DNA from: Prunus persica
Taxonomy: Eukaryota; Streptophyta; Magnoliopsida; Rosales; Rosaceae
DNA length: 64,000 nt
Assembly: GCF_000346465.2 (NCBI RefSeq)
Contig: NC_034016.1
Coordinates: forward strand, 3,895,471 to 3,959,470
Direction: 5' to 3'
The notes under the pieces were generated by a model that did not search any database, was not told where the DNA came from, and worked only from the letters and a program-made list of their open reading frames with translations. Positions 23,815-38,981 of this stretch are shown one piece after another (the stretch's first letter is position 1; each line of letters starts with the position of its first letter). The translations under genes and the position numbers were made by a program.

Positions 23815-24197
23815 TTCAAGCGAAAAAGAGAAATTAAACGTTGTGCTACCAAAGTGATAAAAATTGAGAATGAGAAATGGAACGCTGTGTTGATTACAAG
23901 TGATAAAAATTCTTACAAAGTGAAACGACGACCAGCTGAATCATCATAAAGTTAATTAGACTGCGTTCGACTGCAATATGGTTGCCAATGAGTATTTTGC
24001 TCAAGTGGGATTACAGTCTCCAGTTTGTTTAACGTGTAATGACTTCAAAATATCATGAACAAGAATTTGTTAAATTGTTAATAAAAAGAATATAAAAATT
24101 CTGGGAAAACCTCAAGCCCACCTAGAACATTTATATTTGAGCTTGTAACTCTACCTCTTTTCAGAAATCTGACATGCATTACTTTTTTTCTTTTTCC
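23815..24197. other. spacer downstream of the CRK gene
   Basis: Contains the right copy of the local duplication (23862-23910) and the presumed 3' UTR of the minus-strand kinase gene just below 24198. No other gene seen. Confidence 0.5.
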
Positions 24198-27254
<3,057 letters not shown>

Positions 27255-27853
27255 TTTTTTATTTATTAATCGGATATTTTGCATGGAAACTAAGGTGTGT
27301 GTATATAAACATAACACAATCCCAATAAACTCAGCTTGACTTGAGTCTAAACAAGAACTAGGTCGTTGGCCGTTCTCTAAGAATTTTTGGCTCTACTTCT
27401 AGAATCAACGACCAGAAAGACTTGGCAATAAAACTATTATAAGGATCACATCAATATTATTATGAAAATGAATGTATGTCTATCAATACAATTTCTTCAT
27501 CAAAATCGGATGATGAAGACATTGACCCTAAAGTCGCGCTACTCACTTCAATGTTTCTGCGTGTTGAAAAGTATCTGTTTTTTTGTTTTTTTGTTTTTGA
27601 GTATATAGTTAGAGAGGGAGGGGTTTCTCACACACAATCCCACAATATTCGAACCTGATATCACTAGTATGCAAAACCCTTTAGTTAAAAACTTCGTCCC
27701 CAAAACATAAGTTGCCTTTTTTTAAATTAAAAAAAAAGGTCTAAATACTAACCAAACTCCTAAAAATTAAGACTATGTAGATATTAGTTTTTTAGAATGC
27801 CAATTTGATCTTGAGTCCTCAGCACCATGTGCCTCCACATGTCATCTGGCTAG

Positions 27854-27889
<36 letters not shown>

Positions 27890-27892
27890 TCT
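27255..27892. other. upstream region of the CRK gene, no other gene
   Basis: Promoter-side sequence of the kinase gene, a poly-T/poly-A rich part and a (TA)n run at about 27861-27884 directly next to the following MITE. No coding region supported. Confidence 0.5.
27303..27309 (-). promoter_or_regulatory. TATA box of the CRK gene
   Basis: On the minus strand TTTATATAC lies about 50 bp upstream of the chosen ATG (27254) and only about 20 bp from the in-frame ATG at 27284. This argues that the shorter start is used. Confidence 0.45.
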
Positions 27893-28260
27893 CTAATGCG
27901 GATGTCCGCATACTGTTAAAATCCAGGCGTTTTCTTTGCAACTTATTTTTTGCAGTTGGATTGGATTCCTGCCATTCCAAGTGGTCTGCAATTGCAAGTG
28001 CCTATATAAACATGTTGCAAGAACCTTGAGAGCAACCAATGGCAGTGCTTTCTTCTTCTGCAACTGCACGTTCCCACATGTGCTTTATTTGCTTTCTTCT
28101 TCTGCATCTGCACGTGTCCCCAAATCCCAAACCCATGATTTCTTATTGTAATATTTGCAAATTGTGGAGTACTTGGAATTGCAAATATCCAATCTATTTG
28201 AAAAAACAAGCTGAAAAAAGGAACAGTTGAATTTTAACATCATGCAGACATTCGCATTAG
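27893..28260. mobile_element. MITE with 30-bp terminal inverted repeats
   Basis: The arms at 27893-27922 and 28231-28260 match at 26 of 30 positions when inverted; both start CTAATGCG and end GTTAAAAT. The inner part is non-coding and contains a direct repeat of TGCTTTCTTCTTCTGCA at about 28040 and 28088. It borders a (TA)n run. The target duplication is unclear, so superfamily is left open. Confidence 0.75.
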
Positions 28261-29183
28261 GGGAGGGGGATTCAAACTCGAGTGTAGAATAGGGAGTACA
28301 TCCGCTAAATTAATCTAAACTACAGGAAGGGGGATTCAAACTCATATGCGGAGTGAGGAGTACATCCGCTCTAGCCAACTCGGATGATATATATTTATTA
28401 AAGTGTAGAAAGAATATGTCAAAACATGCCTCCAGTAGTTAATTGCTTACACATGAAAGAAGATTATGTCACAATTTGTGAAATGAAAGCGTCAAAAGCT
28501 TCCTGGCGCTATTTTTTTTATAAAAAAATCAATGAAAATGGAGAATTTTAACTTGAAATCTCTTTCAACATATAAAAAAAATACTACTAAATCAAAAGCT
28601 AGTTACTATAGGAGCTCATAGGTTGAATCGGTGAGATTTCACTTCAATGGCTGATGACAACTCTCAATTTTCACATACTAGGAATTTTGTCCATCAATGG
28701 TAAGAAGAACTAGTAAGAGTACTACAGCCTACCCCAAAAAAAAAAAAAATTAGGGGTTTGACATATGCATGAAAATTGAAATGAATGAGTAAATATGAGT
28801 GGTACGCATGACAAATCATTATATGCAACTATATATCATGCCACAAATGGATGTCAACATTTCACTTGGAATAAATTGTCAGAAATTGAAAAATAATAAT
28901 AATAATTTATGGGTAGATCAAATTGCCTTGACTCGGGATCACTGCAAATGTCACAACTAAATCAATCCCCTAAAAGAAGAAATGCATTTTTAGCTTTGAT
29001 TTTCTTTTTTATCCTCAGCAGCCTCACTAAAAGCAACATATCAAACACAGAGCGGATCACCATTGCATTATAAAAATACCCAATTCATGATAATTCATGT
29101 TGGTCAACAATACCCAGTAGAGAAAAATAAGAATAGAACAAAAAAGATATGGTTCAGCTCTACATGGTCATCTCTCATGTGGC
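28261..29183. other. spacer between the MITE and the CDK-like gene
   Basis: A direct repeat of about 42 bp (GGGGGATTCAAACTC...GAGTACATCCGCT) occurs at about 28264 and 28327. The rest is AT-rich, including the presumed 3' UTR of the minus-strand kinase gene just left of 29184. No gene seen. Confidence 0.55.
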
Positions 29184-32100
29184 CTAGTTATCAACAGCAT
29201 AGACTTCTAATTGGTCCCTTTGATTTAACTTTCTGAATTCTCTACTGGATGCAGACCTGCTAATCTGATTTGAACTGTACATGTTGCCGTCTTTGTTATA
29301 CTTGGTGGTGCGCGCTTTAGACTTGGGTAATGGAGGTAGGTTCTTCATGTTCTTAGTAGTATCGGGATGGCCTTGAACTGGGGAAGGGGATAATATTGGG
29401 CTTTCTTTCCGGCCTGCATGATGTACACTAGAGGAGTTGCTAGTGGTAGTGCTACCTGGCTCTTCACTTTCGAAATTTGAATCAGCAGTTTTCTCCATCT
29501 CCTGAAGACCCTATTTACATAGTACTTAATCTTCAGTAATCCAAGAAAGAATATCTTTTGCTTTTCCAGTGGAAATAGAGGCCATCTCTATGTTTCAGAA
29601 TAAGAAAGGTGTGCCTTACAGCACTATAGGTGAGAGAGCTAGAGGTGGTTTCCCCCCAACAATAGTTGTTTTTTCTTCCTAATTTTAAAATTCTCTCTTT
29701 TCCCTTCCCCTTAAATGAGCGGTTGGCTAATCTTAGTCAATTATGAAAGCTGAAAGTAAGGACTTGCATTTACCTGGTTTGAAGATGCAGAAATTTCTTT
29801 TAATTTTTCAGCAGATAGATCTTGTCTCCGGCGCTCACGTCGTGTTCGAGACCGTCTTACTTTAGAATTCCTAGACCTGTCAAAATGAGAAAAATAATCA
29901 GATACCTCAAGCAATAAACTAGACATTAAATCCTCAAATAGCTCCCTTTGTTATCTCCATCTGTCAACCATATAGGCTAATACATGCTTTAGTACGTTGC
30001 TAAAACAAGAAGCTAAGTTTAGGCCACTAGATCTCTTCGTATGGAGTACGGATAGCAATCAAACTCTAAACGATAGTGTTTTAATCTTTGGTTATTTAGG
30101 GCTAAGGTTTTAACCACGGAGTGAATAGTCCAGGATTAACTACTTTTTTAAGTACTTCTTTTACTTGCAAGAGCATGTTTGTGTGTGAGTATTCATGAGT
30201 TTAGGACACCAGGATCATGCCTTCTGTGAGCCTGTAACTCATGAAACCCCAATCTACCATACAATTGAATCCATTAAAGACATAATTGAATGGAAGCAGG
30301 AGGAAAACCAAGTTCAGTTAGAAAGCCATGGTTAGTGACAATGAACCAATTAACATGATGTTTATGTCATGCTGTTAGATACATTCATTGTATATCTAAA
30401 GAGAGAAAAGTGTCGACTTACTTTCTATGCTCATTGGCTAGTTTCAGTTCATCATCCTCATTGTAGATTGCAGGTAGACCAGAAAGGTCACATGCCAAGG
30501 GGCTTGTGAAAAAGAACTGTAAGCAGACGTACTTTTTAGTATACAATATTCACCACTTAATTCGTGCGTCACATGAGCACTTGCAAGACGAATTCAACAC
30601 CAGAAAAAATTAGAATTCATACTATTTGCCATGGATGCTTAAAAATTAGGGAGGAAAAGAGCTAAATTGATAGAGATGATTTTCAATAGGTGCAACTTTT
30701 CGGTGGATGAAGTAAAATTTTATCGGCTTTAGAAGTACATTAGAATTCTGCATTAGATATGCTAAACTTGCAATTCTGAACATAGTGGATTAACTTTATG
30801 TGTTTGTAACCCCTCAACTATATCAGCTAGAAGAAAATACTAAGAACAATAAAGTTTAAAAGACATGGAAACGTACATCAGGGTTAGCAAAACGTTTTGC
30901 AAAAAGTGCAGTAATTAATAAATAAATAAAAGTATTTTAATCATTATTATTTATTACAGACTTAAGAATATGTGGGAAAAAAAAAATGGATGCAAAAACA
31001 TTGCTCGCAATCAAAAGGAACGCAAGTTCCAGGAAAAGCATGTAGTTGGAATAAAAACTTCATTGAAAGAGTAAAACTTTCAATCTGTACTTACTTCATT
31101 TCTGAGAGCCGAAGAAGCAGAGCCACGATAGGCAGGATCTAAAGCAAGGAGAGTGCTCAACAGACTCAAAGAAGAAAAAGGGAAATCCTTGAAAGCTTCT
31201 TGAAGACTGGGTTTGTATGAACGTGGAGGTCTAAAAGTTGTAGACAGCTTTAGTCTTTTCCAGTATTCCTCTGATGGTGTACCACAAAGCCTGAATATCC
31301 TATGAAGTTGCTCAACCTGAAAGCAAGTAAAATGTGTTTGAGATACTAGCCAGCGATAGTAAGATCATAACACACACACGCACAATATTGAATTACCTCT
31401 GTTCTACCAGGCAGAAGTGGTCTCCCTGTAAACATTTCAGCCAAGACGCAACCAGCACTCCAAAGATCAATGCCAACTCCATAATCTGTAGAACCTAACA
31501 ACAGCTCAGGAGCTCTGTACCAAAGTGTCACAACTCGGTTTGTGAGAGGGCGCTTAGGATCTTGAACATAATAATTTGCGAGCCCAAAATCTGCAATTTT
31601 CAGCATTCCATGTTTATCTATCAATAGGTTTGATCCTTTGATGTCTCGATGTATAATTCCCCTCTCATGGCAGTGCTGCAGACCTGAAAGTAGTTGATGC
31701 ATATAGCACTTGACCTGTGTCAATAGTTCAAGTTAGAAACTGAGACTCTACAACAAATCAAAGCATCCAAATTCAGAACCAATGAGTTAAGAGAGAACTT
31801 AAACCTGTGGTTCAGTAAGCCCTTCAGGGCTGGAAATAATTCTTGCCAAATCTGACCGCATGAAATCAAAAACAAGATAGAGGCTGTACTGCATTCTTGA
31901 CGTGGCCAATCCTTCAAGCTTAACCACATTGGGGTGATCTAATTTCCGTAAAAACATAATCTCCCGAGCCATAAACTTAACACTCTCGGGTTCTGATGTA
32001 TCAAACCGAACCTTCTTTAAGGCCACAATTTTTCCAGTGTCCCTATCTCGAGCCTTATACACATTGCTGTATGTTCCTTCGCCCACCTACAAGTGCAAAC

Positions 32101-32909
32101 ATTTAGAAAGAAAAAAGAAAAACCAAGTTCAAATTCCAGCCTCCTCTCAACAATGATCTAGCCAACTAATAAATTTATGCTTTCCTTGATTAACAAGATT
32201 ACTCGGAAAAAGCAGAAAAATCAAGATTTTATATCTTAAACTTTCAGTGACTTGGAAATATGGGCAACCCACAAATTGAACAAGAGAACACTCAAAATCT
32301 TCAATAGTCCAGCATACTTAGCTTGTTATTCCATCCAAAAACCAATCAAGATATCATCTAGCAAATCATCAGAACAATATTAATTCCAATTAGTATAGAA
32401 CATGCCAATTACCATTTTCTTTTCTTTTTGACAACTGCCACATGACAATTATAATTCTAACCAAATGCACACCAAATCAAAACATAAAAATCTGAAAGTG
32501 AGTATGAAAATAAAACCTTGTCCAGCTTGTCATAAGAGTCAGCACTCTTGGGAACCAAGCCAGCCAAAATCTCTCTTGAAATATTGTCAGTGAGCCATTT
32601 AGGCCACCCATCCACCAACTCCTCCTCATCAACAGAAACTTTATGAGAAACATGCCCATCATCTTTATCTCCATCACTACCAGTTAACACCACCCATTCA
32701 TCTCCGGCTTTTTCATTTCTACTACCAGGCTCAGCATTTGAAATTATGGGTTCATGCCTATGCTGCTTAAGAGAGTCCCTTTGTGGTTGGCCTGTTGATC
32801 TTCTGTGAGCATTAACCCCGCCATTTCCCACATACCCATTTTCCAGTTTCAGCTTCTCTAAGCCCCCAGGTGTGGAATTCGTGAGAGGCTTGGCCTGAAC
32901 ACAGCCCAT
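29184..32909 (-). CDS. CDK-like Ser/Thr protein kinase (At1g54610/IBS1-type group), seven exons, about 579 aa
   Basis: A plant kinase of the CDK-related group whose members carry a lipid-type N-terminus. Exons on the minus strand: 32909-32517, 32086-31805, 31714-31397, 31316-31095, 30516-30422, 29876-29774, 29510-29184. Phases agree throughout. The start MGCVQAK offers Gly2 for myristoylation and Cys3 for palmitoylation, so membrane association is likely. The kinase domain has GEGTYSNVY, Lys in IVALKKVRF, EPESVKFMAREI in the C-helix place, HRDIKGSNLL, ADFGLA and YRAPELLLG. The C-terminal tail is basic (RRSRTRRERRR), then Ser/Pro-rich. The last exon has two possible acceptors 9 nt apart (579 or 576 residues). 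No lesions seen. Substrates are unknown; partnership with a cyclin is an inference from the family only. Confidence 0.93.
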
Positions 32910-34615
32910 TGGCGTTTGGGTCTAGACCAGTCTTGGTTTTCTTTGAGCTGGTGATTTGAGTGATGGGTTGGAGCAGAGCAGAGCAAAGCAGAGAGCAAGA
33001 AGAAGTAGAAGACGGGAAAAAGGAAGAAATAATAAGCCAGAGAGATAAGGGAGTACAGACGAATATGGGGAATTTTGGCCGTCCATGGACGGCAATTTGT
33101 AGGCGTACTGTGCGGGAGAAAATAGAGCTCCTTGTCTTCATTGGCTCGTTTTCTTGGCTTTCTCGCTGATTTGAAACTCTCGGAGGAGGTAAAGAGGAGG
33201 GCAAGGCCACGTGTAAAACACCCACGTGACAATGAATTTCAAGCTTTTGGGGTTGGCCGAGTTTTACATTCTCAATGGGGCTTGAAGGAGAACGATGAAA
33301 TTGGGCTTTATTGGGTCCGCGTTCATGTTTTCTGTTCTTGAAAGGTTTGGTCAATTTGGTGGGTCTAGATTGTTGAATTTGATAGAGATTTTCATGATTA
33401 ATTTCCTAAAATTGCAATTGTGATCAGAATTGTAACTAGCTAGATAGTTTAGTTACCTTCTTTTTTTTTTTCTTTTTTTTTTTGTCAATAGATACCTTAT
33501 TAATTCCTCAATCAACTCGACACATTTGTTGTACTACACTTGTTTATGTACAAGCGATTGTCTATGTTACTGTATATAAGGGCGCAAGCACACTTGAAAC
33601 TTGTTTAATCACGTCTATTTATTGTAATAGATTTGGTTTCACAATGTTTAAGTTGTTTATTTTAGTTATTTTCCTCACTCACTCTATTTACATTTTCCCA
33701 TCTCTGTTTTTTTTTCTTCATACTTTTACTTCCTGTTATGAGTTTTGTTACACATATAACACAATTGTTAGTGTTAGAAATTACTTTTTTCACATAATAC
33801 TTGAACAAGAAATTTCTACTCATATGTGCTTTTATTTTGTAAACATGGAACATTAAGCTTGCCCTTCTCTCAGTTGGAATATTTTCTATAATAAGAAATG
33901 GTCTGTCTACAAACAAAGACCAACATAGTCCCATAGGGGACAGTTAGATTGGATAGACCATCTCCAACCATGCGTCTCCAACCATGTATTTGGGCGGTAG
34001 AAATTTGGGATATGCAATATCTTGGGCAGAATTCCAATTTTTGTTTTGTTTTGTTTTTTTTATGACAAGAATTCCACTTTGGATATTGCCCAGACTGGTA
34101 ATTTTTGTGGAGCTCAACATGCTCGCAATCAAGGCCACGTGAAGGAAATGCAGAGTGGGTCCGCGTGAAAGATTTTTGTCCACCATTTCTCTCCTTCATT
34201 CCAACACGTGGAAGGCTAAAATCAAAGGCCAACGACTCTCTTTGAAAAAACTTGTTCACTTTTTGCTTTTTAAACCAATGCTGCATCTTAAAAATAAATA
34301 AATAAATAAATAAAATAAAATAAAAAAACCAATGGTTTAATCAATTTCAGCTTGATTTTAACTTTAAGTGAAAACAATATTATGTTTATGAAATTTCAAT
34401 TTTTTTGGGTTTTAAATGTTCATAAAATTAAATCACGAAGTTTTTAAAAAAAATAATATCAATAAAATTGTGGATTCAAATTATAAGTCTGCAAGGTTTG
34501 AGGAAAAAACAGTTTTATCTAAAAAGACATGAATAGTTGTATTTTGGAGGGAGTGAAAATTTGAGTTTAGCCCTGATATGGTTGGAGATGGTATTAGAAT
34601 TTGGAATTCGTCTAA
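32910..34615. other. 5' region of the CDK-like gene and spacer
   Basis: From 32910 to about 33100 is the presumed 5' UTR of the kinase gene, CT-rich on the minus strand. Beyond are the G-boxes, a poly-T stretch near 33461-33482 and a (TAAA)n run near 34292-34325. Frames at 33482-33856 and 33870-34286 have no recognisable motif. Confidence 0.5.
33208..33228. promoter_or_regulatory. paired G-boxes upstream of the CDK-like gene
   Basis: Two perfect CACGTG motifs at 33208-33213 and 33223-33228, 15 bp apart start to start, lie about 300 bp before the ATG of the minus-strand kinase gene. G-boxes bind bZIP and bHLH factors; close pairs are typical of abscisic-acid or light-responsive promoters. Function here is inferred. 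Further single copies are at 34136-34141 and 34205-34210. Confidence 0.55.
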
Positions 34616-35097
34616 TGGCATGTTTACTAATCTGTAATTGGATTATGAGGAATTGAATTGAGGAGGAATTGGATTGAGAAGAATTAAATTTCGGATTCCT
34701 ATTAAAGTAGTTTACTAAACTATGGATTGAGGAGAGTTATATTCCGGATTCCTATTGAAGTTGTTTACTAAACCATATGGAATTGGGATATGAGTGGTAC
34801 TAATTACTAAAATGTCCTCGTTGTTTGGTTAAAGTAGAGCAAAATTTAGAATTTTGAAAATTGTGTGAGGATATAATGGGTAAAAAAGATGAATTCCTAA
34901 TGAATTAGTTCTCCAGGAAGTAGAACACCACTTCCCACTCAAGAATTGAATTTCTCCAAAATCAGGAATTCAATTCCTTATTTTGTGTGAGTCCCACTTA
35001 CTTTTCAATTCATTAATGTAAAGTAAACACAGGATTCTTACATAGGTGGAATTCAATTCATTATGAGAATTCTAATTTCTGATTAGTAAACACACCA
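34616..35097. mobile_element. Tourist-like MITE (PIF/Harbinger type), TSD TAA
   Basis: Left end TGGCATGTTTACTAATC and, inverted, right end TGGTGTGTTTACTAATC, flanked on both sides by TAA (34613-34615 and 35098-35100). A 3-bp TAA/TTA duplication is the Tourist/PIF-Harbinger hallmark. 482 bp, with repeated GGAATTGAATT-type motifs inside, and no coding capacity. Confidence 0.75.
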
Positions 35098-35342
35098 TAA
35101 ATGTGTCCTGGGTTCAAACTACTATTGTGAAATGTATTATGCAATTTAATAAAGGAAAAAATAAATAAAATGTAAAGGTGGAAGCAGAAAAAGAGAAGAG
35201 GTAAAGGAATTCATAGAATATCCAACATATTCTAGTGAGTTTTCAGAGACATGCCAGCCATACTTCCTTCTCCTCTTCTAACATAAAAGTTCTTTCTTTA
35301 GTAAAAGATCTCCTCTGAACTTGGACTGATAGTAAGGCAAAA

Positions 35343-35755
35343 ATGTGGGTTCTGTGCAGGGCAGCATTAGCTATTAAAAGCATGACACATTGGGTTTACA
35401 GGTGGAGAAATCCCAAATGCCATGGCAAAACTTCCACCAGGTTCAATGGGATTGCCATTTCTAGAGGAGACCTTACAGTTCTTCACTCCCAACACCTCTT
35501 CTCATAATCCTCCCTTCAGTTTCATCAAAAATAGAAGACCCGGATCTGAATTACTTTGTGTTCCAACAAGAGGGAAACTTGTTTCAAAGTTGGTACCCAA
35601 ATACCTTTATAGAGATTTTATTGGCAGGCAAATTGTTGGTTCCTTCCTTGCATGGGGTCATTGATCAGCTATTATTCGAAAAATTCCTCGGAGAATTGAA
35701 GGGACAACTTTGTTGCTTGGACTTGCCTGGAACAGCTTATCACAAATGTTTACAG
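35343..35755 (+). pseudogene. CYP87A: CYP87A-like cytochrome P450 fragment
   Basis: N-terminal parts of a P450 closest to the CYP87A group can be read in shifting frames. The start at 35343 gives MWVLCRAA...THWVYRWRNPKC; a +1 change near 35427 shifts to KLPPGSMGLPFLEETLQFF. A gap of about 20 codons, including the expected RYGPIF region, comes before DPDLNYFVFQQEG and LFQSWYPNTF. Further loss joins this to LDLPGTAYHKCLQ, which ends at a donor-like CAG/GTAAAC at 35755. The heme-binding half is absent. It is a decayed fragment with internal deletions, not a gene. The subfamily call rests on remembered family motifs. Confidence 0.75.
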
Positions 35756-37023
35756 GTAAACATAAATCTGTTGCACTGCACCAGTCTTATGTCATCCATA
35801 ACCCTCGTTTCTTTCTTTCACAAGGTCATATTTCTCCATCCATACGAGCAAACAGCCAACAACATGCTACCAAGAGGTTCCCTCCTCTCCCAACATGTGT
35901 CATCAGAACATTCAATACATGCCCATAAACCATTCATTTGACTGAAGACCACCAATATACTGCAACATGATACGACACGGCAAATCTTCAAACTAGAATA
36001 TTATAGATCATGGATACGGCAATTAAAAATATAAAGTAATAAATGTATATAACTTAAAACCAATTTTTAATAATAAAAATTGAAAATTATAAATATAGTA
36101 CATTGGTATTGGTGGAGGTGCAATTTTGAAAGGCTAAAAGCTATATATATAAAAATTTAACAACCAAATATCCTTATAATTTAAACAAAACCAAAATCGT
36201 TCATAAGTCATAAGAAAAAATATAATTACAATTAACCTACAATTGTTGCCAACGAGATTTCTGAAAATCTCATACCAAAAAAAATTAAAAAATTAGCTTA
36301 AAGCCCACGAAATGACTGCCTTTTTTAAAGAATTGTTGTTTAGAAAGCTCACAGAAAGAATTGCTTTAAGAAAGAATCCTTGTTTAGCTCACGAAATGCA
36401 AGCCTTGTTGAAAGAGCATGAATTTGATTTCCTCCTCTCTTTTTTTGTCCGGGCCCAAAACGACGTCTTTTGGCCAGAATTTTTTCAAAAAATATTTTGC
36501 ACGCTGCGTTGGTTCTGTCGAACACATGGAGTGCACCACCATTAACTTGATAAGAAAGACAATTTGAAGCACCTACATTGATTTCTAATAGTTCCACCAT
36601 TGACAGTGTAGGATTTTGAGTTTTCTTTTTTCATTCTTTATATTTTTTTGAGCCTGTATAGCCTTTTTACCCAAACATATCACTACCCAAAACCCATTTA
36701 ATACTATTGCTTAAGATCCAAACCCATAAAAATAAACAATATTACAAAATCTGTTTTAGCAACCCACCTCGTCGCTCGAGAGGCTCCGCCTCTCTAAGTA
36801 CACAATGTGGTATGAAAACGTCGTCGTTCGATAGGCTCCACGTCTCCAAGATCTTTACATTTAGATTCCCCCACCACCCAAAGATAATAGATATAAACAG
36901 GAAAAGAAATTTCACTGAAAGAGTATAAAACTGTAAGTGCCAGTACTCTCTGTGTTTAGCATGAAGATTAACATACCAAATTCACCCTTGCTTCACTTGA
37001 TTGTGTCTGGTCTGGTCTGGTCA
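35756..37023. other. spacer and 3' flank of the HAP2 locus
   Basis: AT-rich. Two similar blocks, GAGAGGCTCCGCCTCTCT and GATAGGCTCCACGTCTCC, lie about 60 bp apart near 36777-36850. No gene seen; the last part is probably the 3' UTR of the HAP2-related locus. Confidence 0.5.
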
Positions 37024-38651
37024 CTATGAATATTCTTTTGTTAGTCTCCTTTCTTGTTTCTGGCTGTATCCGGTATTTTCATCAACTTTCTGCATAACAC
37101 TTGAATGCTTTCGTCTCCCATGCTTGTGCTTGTCTTTGTGGACATGGTGGAGTTGGTAGTAATAATCGCTGCCTCTTTCAAACTGGTTATGCGTGTGATC
37201 ATTGTGAAAGTTTTGTCGCTTATGATGAGAACCATGCTTGTGGTTCCTTGCTTCATGCCCATGATTTTTATGAACATGAGTGCGCGAGCGGTCTACTTCA
37301 CTTCTGTGTTTCCGAATATCATTGGTGTGCTGATTATCATCCCAAAAATGATCTTCCCACCAATCATATAAAGGATCAAAAAGTCCCTTTTGATGTAAAA
37401 GCCACAGTAGCACAACCACTGCACATCATATATAATATTTTATGTATGCATTGCATCTCTAAAATCATCCACTTAAATGTAAATTATTTGGAAAAAGTAG
37501 GTTTACCTGTTGGAAAAATTGCCAAAAGTATACCAAACATCACAATCCAACTCATACATATATACTGTATGTGGCACCTGGAGTCAAAGAACCTGGGGCA
37601 TTTCCTTCAGCCCACAAAAAGATAAAAAGAGAAATCAACCAGGTTTCATAACAACCAAAAGAGATTAAAATTTGCAAAATCGACTATAATCCAACAACAG
37701 ATGTATACACAAGAAGATGAAGAATGTACATTGTATGTGATAGCTGAGCACAATATATGATCGTGTGTGCAAGGAGTGATTAAGGATGGTTAGAATGCAA
37801 CCAGCATTTTGAACAGATATATCCACGTTAGAAAGGTTATCAAAGGACCTTTACTGCCATCCAAACCAATACTAAAAATGAAAATTTAGAGCACCGCAAA
37901 GTTTAAAGAATAAAGATTGAACCAGGCAAGTACCTGGAAGTTTTTCCAGTGACGAAATCTACCAACATATTCCACAGATTGCTCCAAATACTTTCAATAG
38001 AGTCAAAGAAACCGGTTGAGGCTGTCTTTGGTGGATTAAAAGGATTACCCTGCAGAAATTAATGACTTCAGAGGTTCATTCATCATATAAATCAATTACC
38101 ACAACGTTAATTTTACTTCAAAAGTATAATTTCTCAGTTGTCTTTAATCCAGACTTAAAGAAATCATGCTGATCTTAATAGATCTAAACTGCCTCATACA
38201 ACGGACTTCAGCTTCTTAACTTTCTTCTGTAAGGAATGAAGCTTTACAGGGTACAATATCGTTATGACTAAACCTGTGATCCATTATCAAGGACAGTAGA
38301 TGTTGTAGAAAATTGGCACTCAGCTCTATCTACTTCTTTATAATCAGAGTCCTTTAGTATAGCTGCATTCAAACTCAAAAAGTTAGTCCTACCATTAATA
38401 CTTTGGGCCATTTCATCACCTGTCTGAACCATGTCTCTCAGCTTACCTGCACAAACATATTTTGCAGCTTGATCAGTTGCTGGGTAAAGTTTGAAGGCTC
38501 GAGGAGTTGTTTCTTTTGGCTTCATAATAAAGAATTTTTCCCTGAAAAACAGTATCATTTGTTAAAACATAATCATCATATTTAAAACTCAATAAATGGG
38601 AAGTAGGGAAAAGAGTACCTCCATGAGGGTAACATCACTAGAGCAATCAAA
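37024..38651 (-). pseudogene. HAP2: HAP2 3' exon block (six exons, C-terminal part)
   Basis: Exons, in reading order: 38651-38619 (33 bp), 38541-38447, 38362-38274, 38049-37934, 37604-37507, 37418-37024. Together they encode the end of the HAP2 ectodomain, a transmembrane helix (SWIVMFGILLAIFP and VVLLWLLHQ) and the cytoplasmic tail. The tail begins KGLFDPLYDWWEDHFW and continues Arg/His-rich for about 100 residues, as in other plant HAP2 proteins. All these introns except the first keep phase; at the 38541 exon one extra G shifts the frame relative to the preceding exon. The intron at 38363-38446 has no stop and could be retained in frame. Confidence 0.88.
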
Positions 38652-38976
38652 CTGCAAGACCGGGAAAATTCATCACATCTCAAACTACATATTGCAACAG
38701 CCATTCACTGAAGTTGTAGACACAAATATTTCATGTGCAAGAATCACAACAAAATTTAAGCATTAACCCTGTCTCTAAGTTCATTTGCAGCTTCACTAAC
38801 CATCCAAACTGTCAAAACATCTATAGTGAATAGACCAACAGTTTTCCATTTTCAAAAAGAGCATGTTAACTCTAGCATCTTAAGTTGGATAAATCCAAAC
38901 ATCAAAGAAAAAGAGGATAAGGAAAAGAGAACAATCCATTCAAATCTATATTCAAAAGTTAAGAAGAGTCAATAAG

Positions 38977-38981
38977 GTATC
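38977..38981 (+). repeat. TE1 target-site duplication, left copy (GTATC)
   Basis: GTATC directly precedes TGTGGGAACC at 38982 and is repeated at 51132-51136 after the terminal CCCACA of the right LTR. This 5-bp duplication shows that TE1 inserted as a unit and defines its ends. Confidence 0.92.

Noticed and set aside
37101..37625. 174-codon plus-strand frame
   Set aside because: Antisense shadow of the HAP2 His-rich tail exon and transmembrane exon, which have correct splice sites and family motifs on the minus strand.
38274..38541. Insertion of about 28 residues in the HAP2 ectodomain
   Set aside because: The extra residues correspond to an 84-bp stop-free GT-AG intron (38363-38446) whose removal restores the family sequence.
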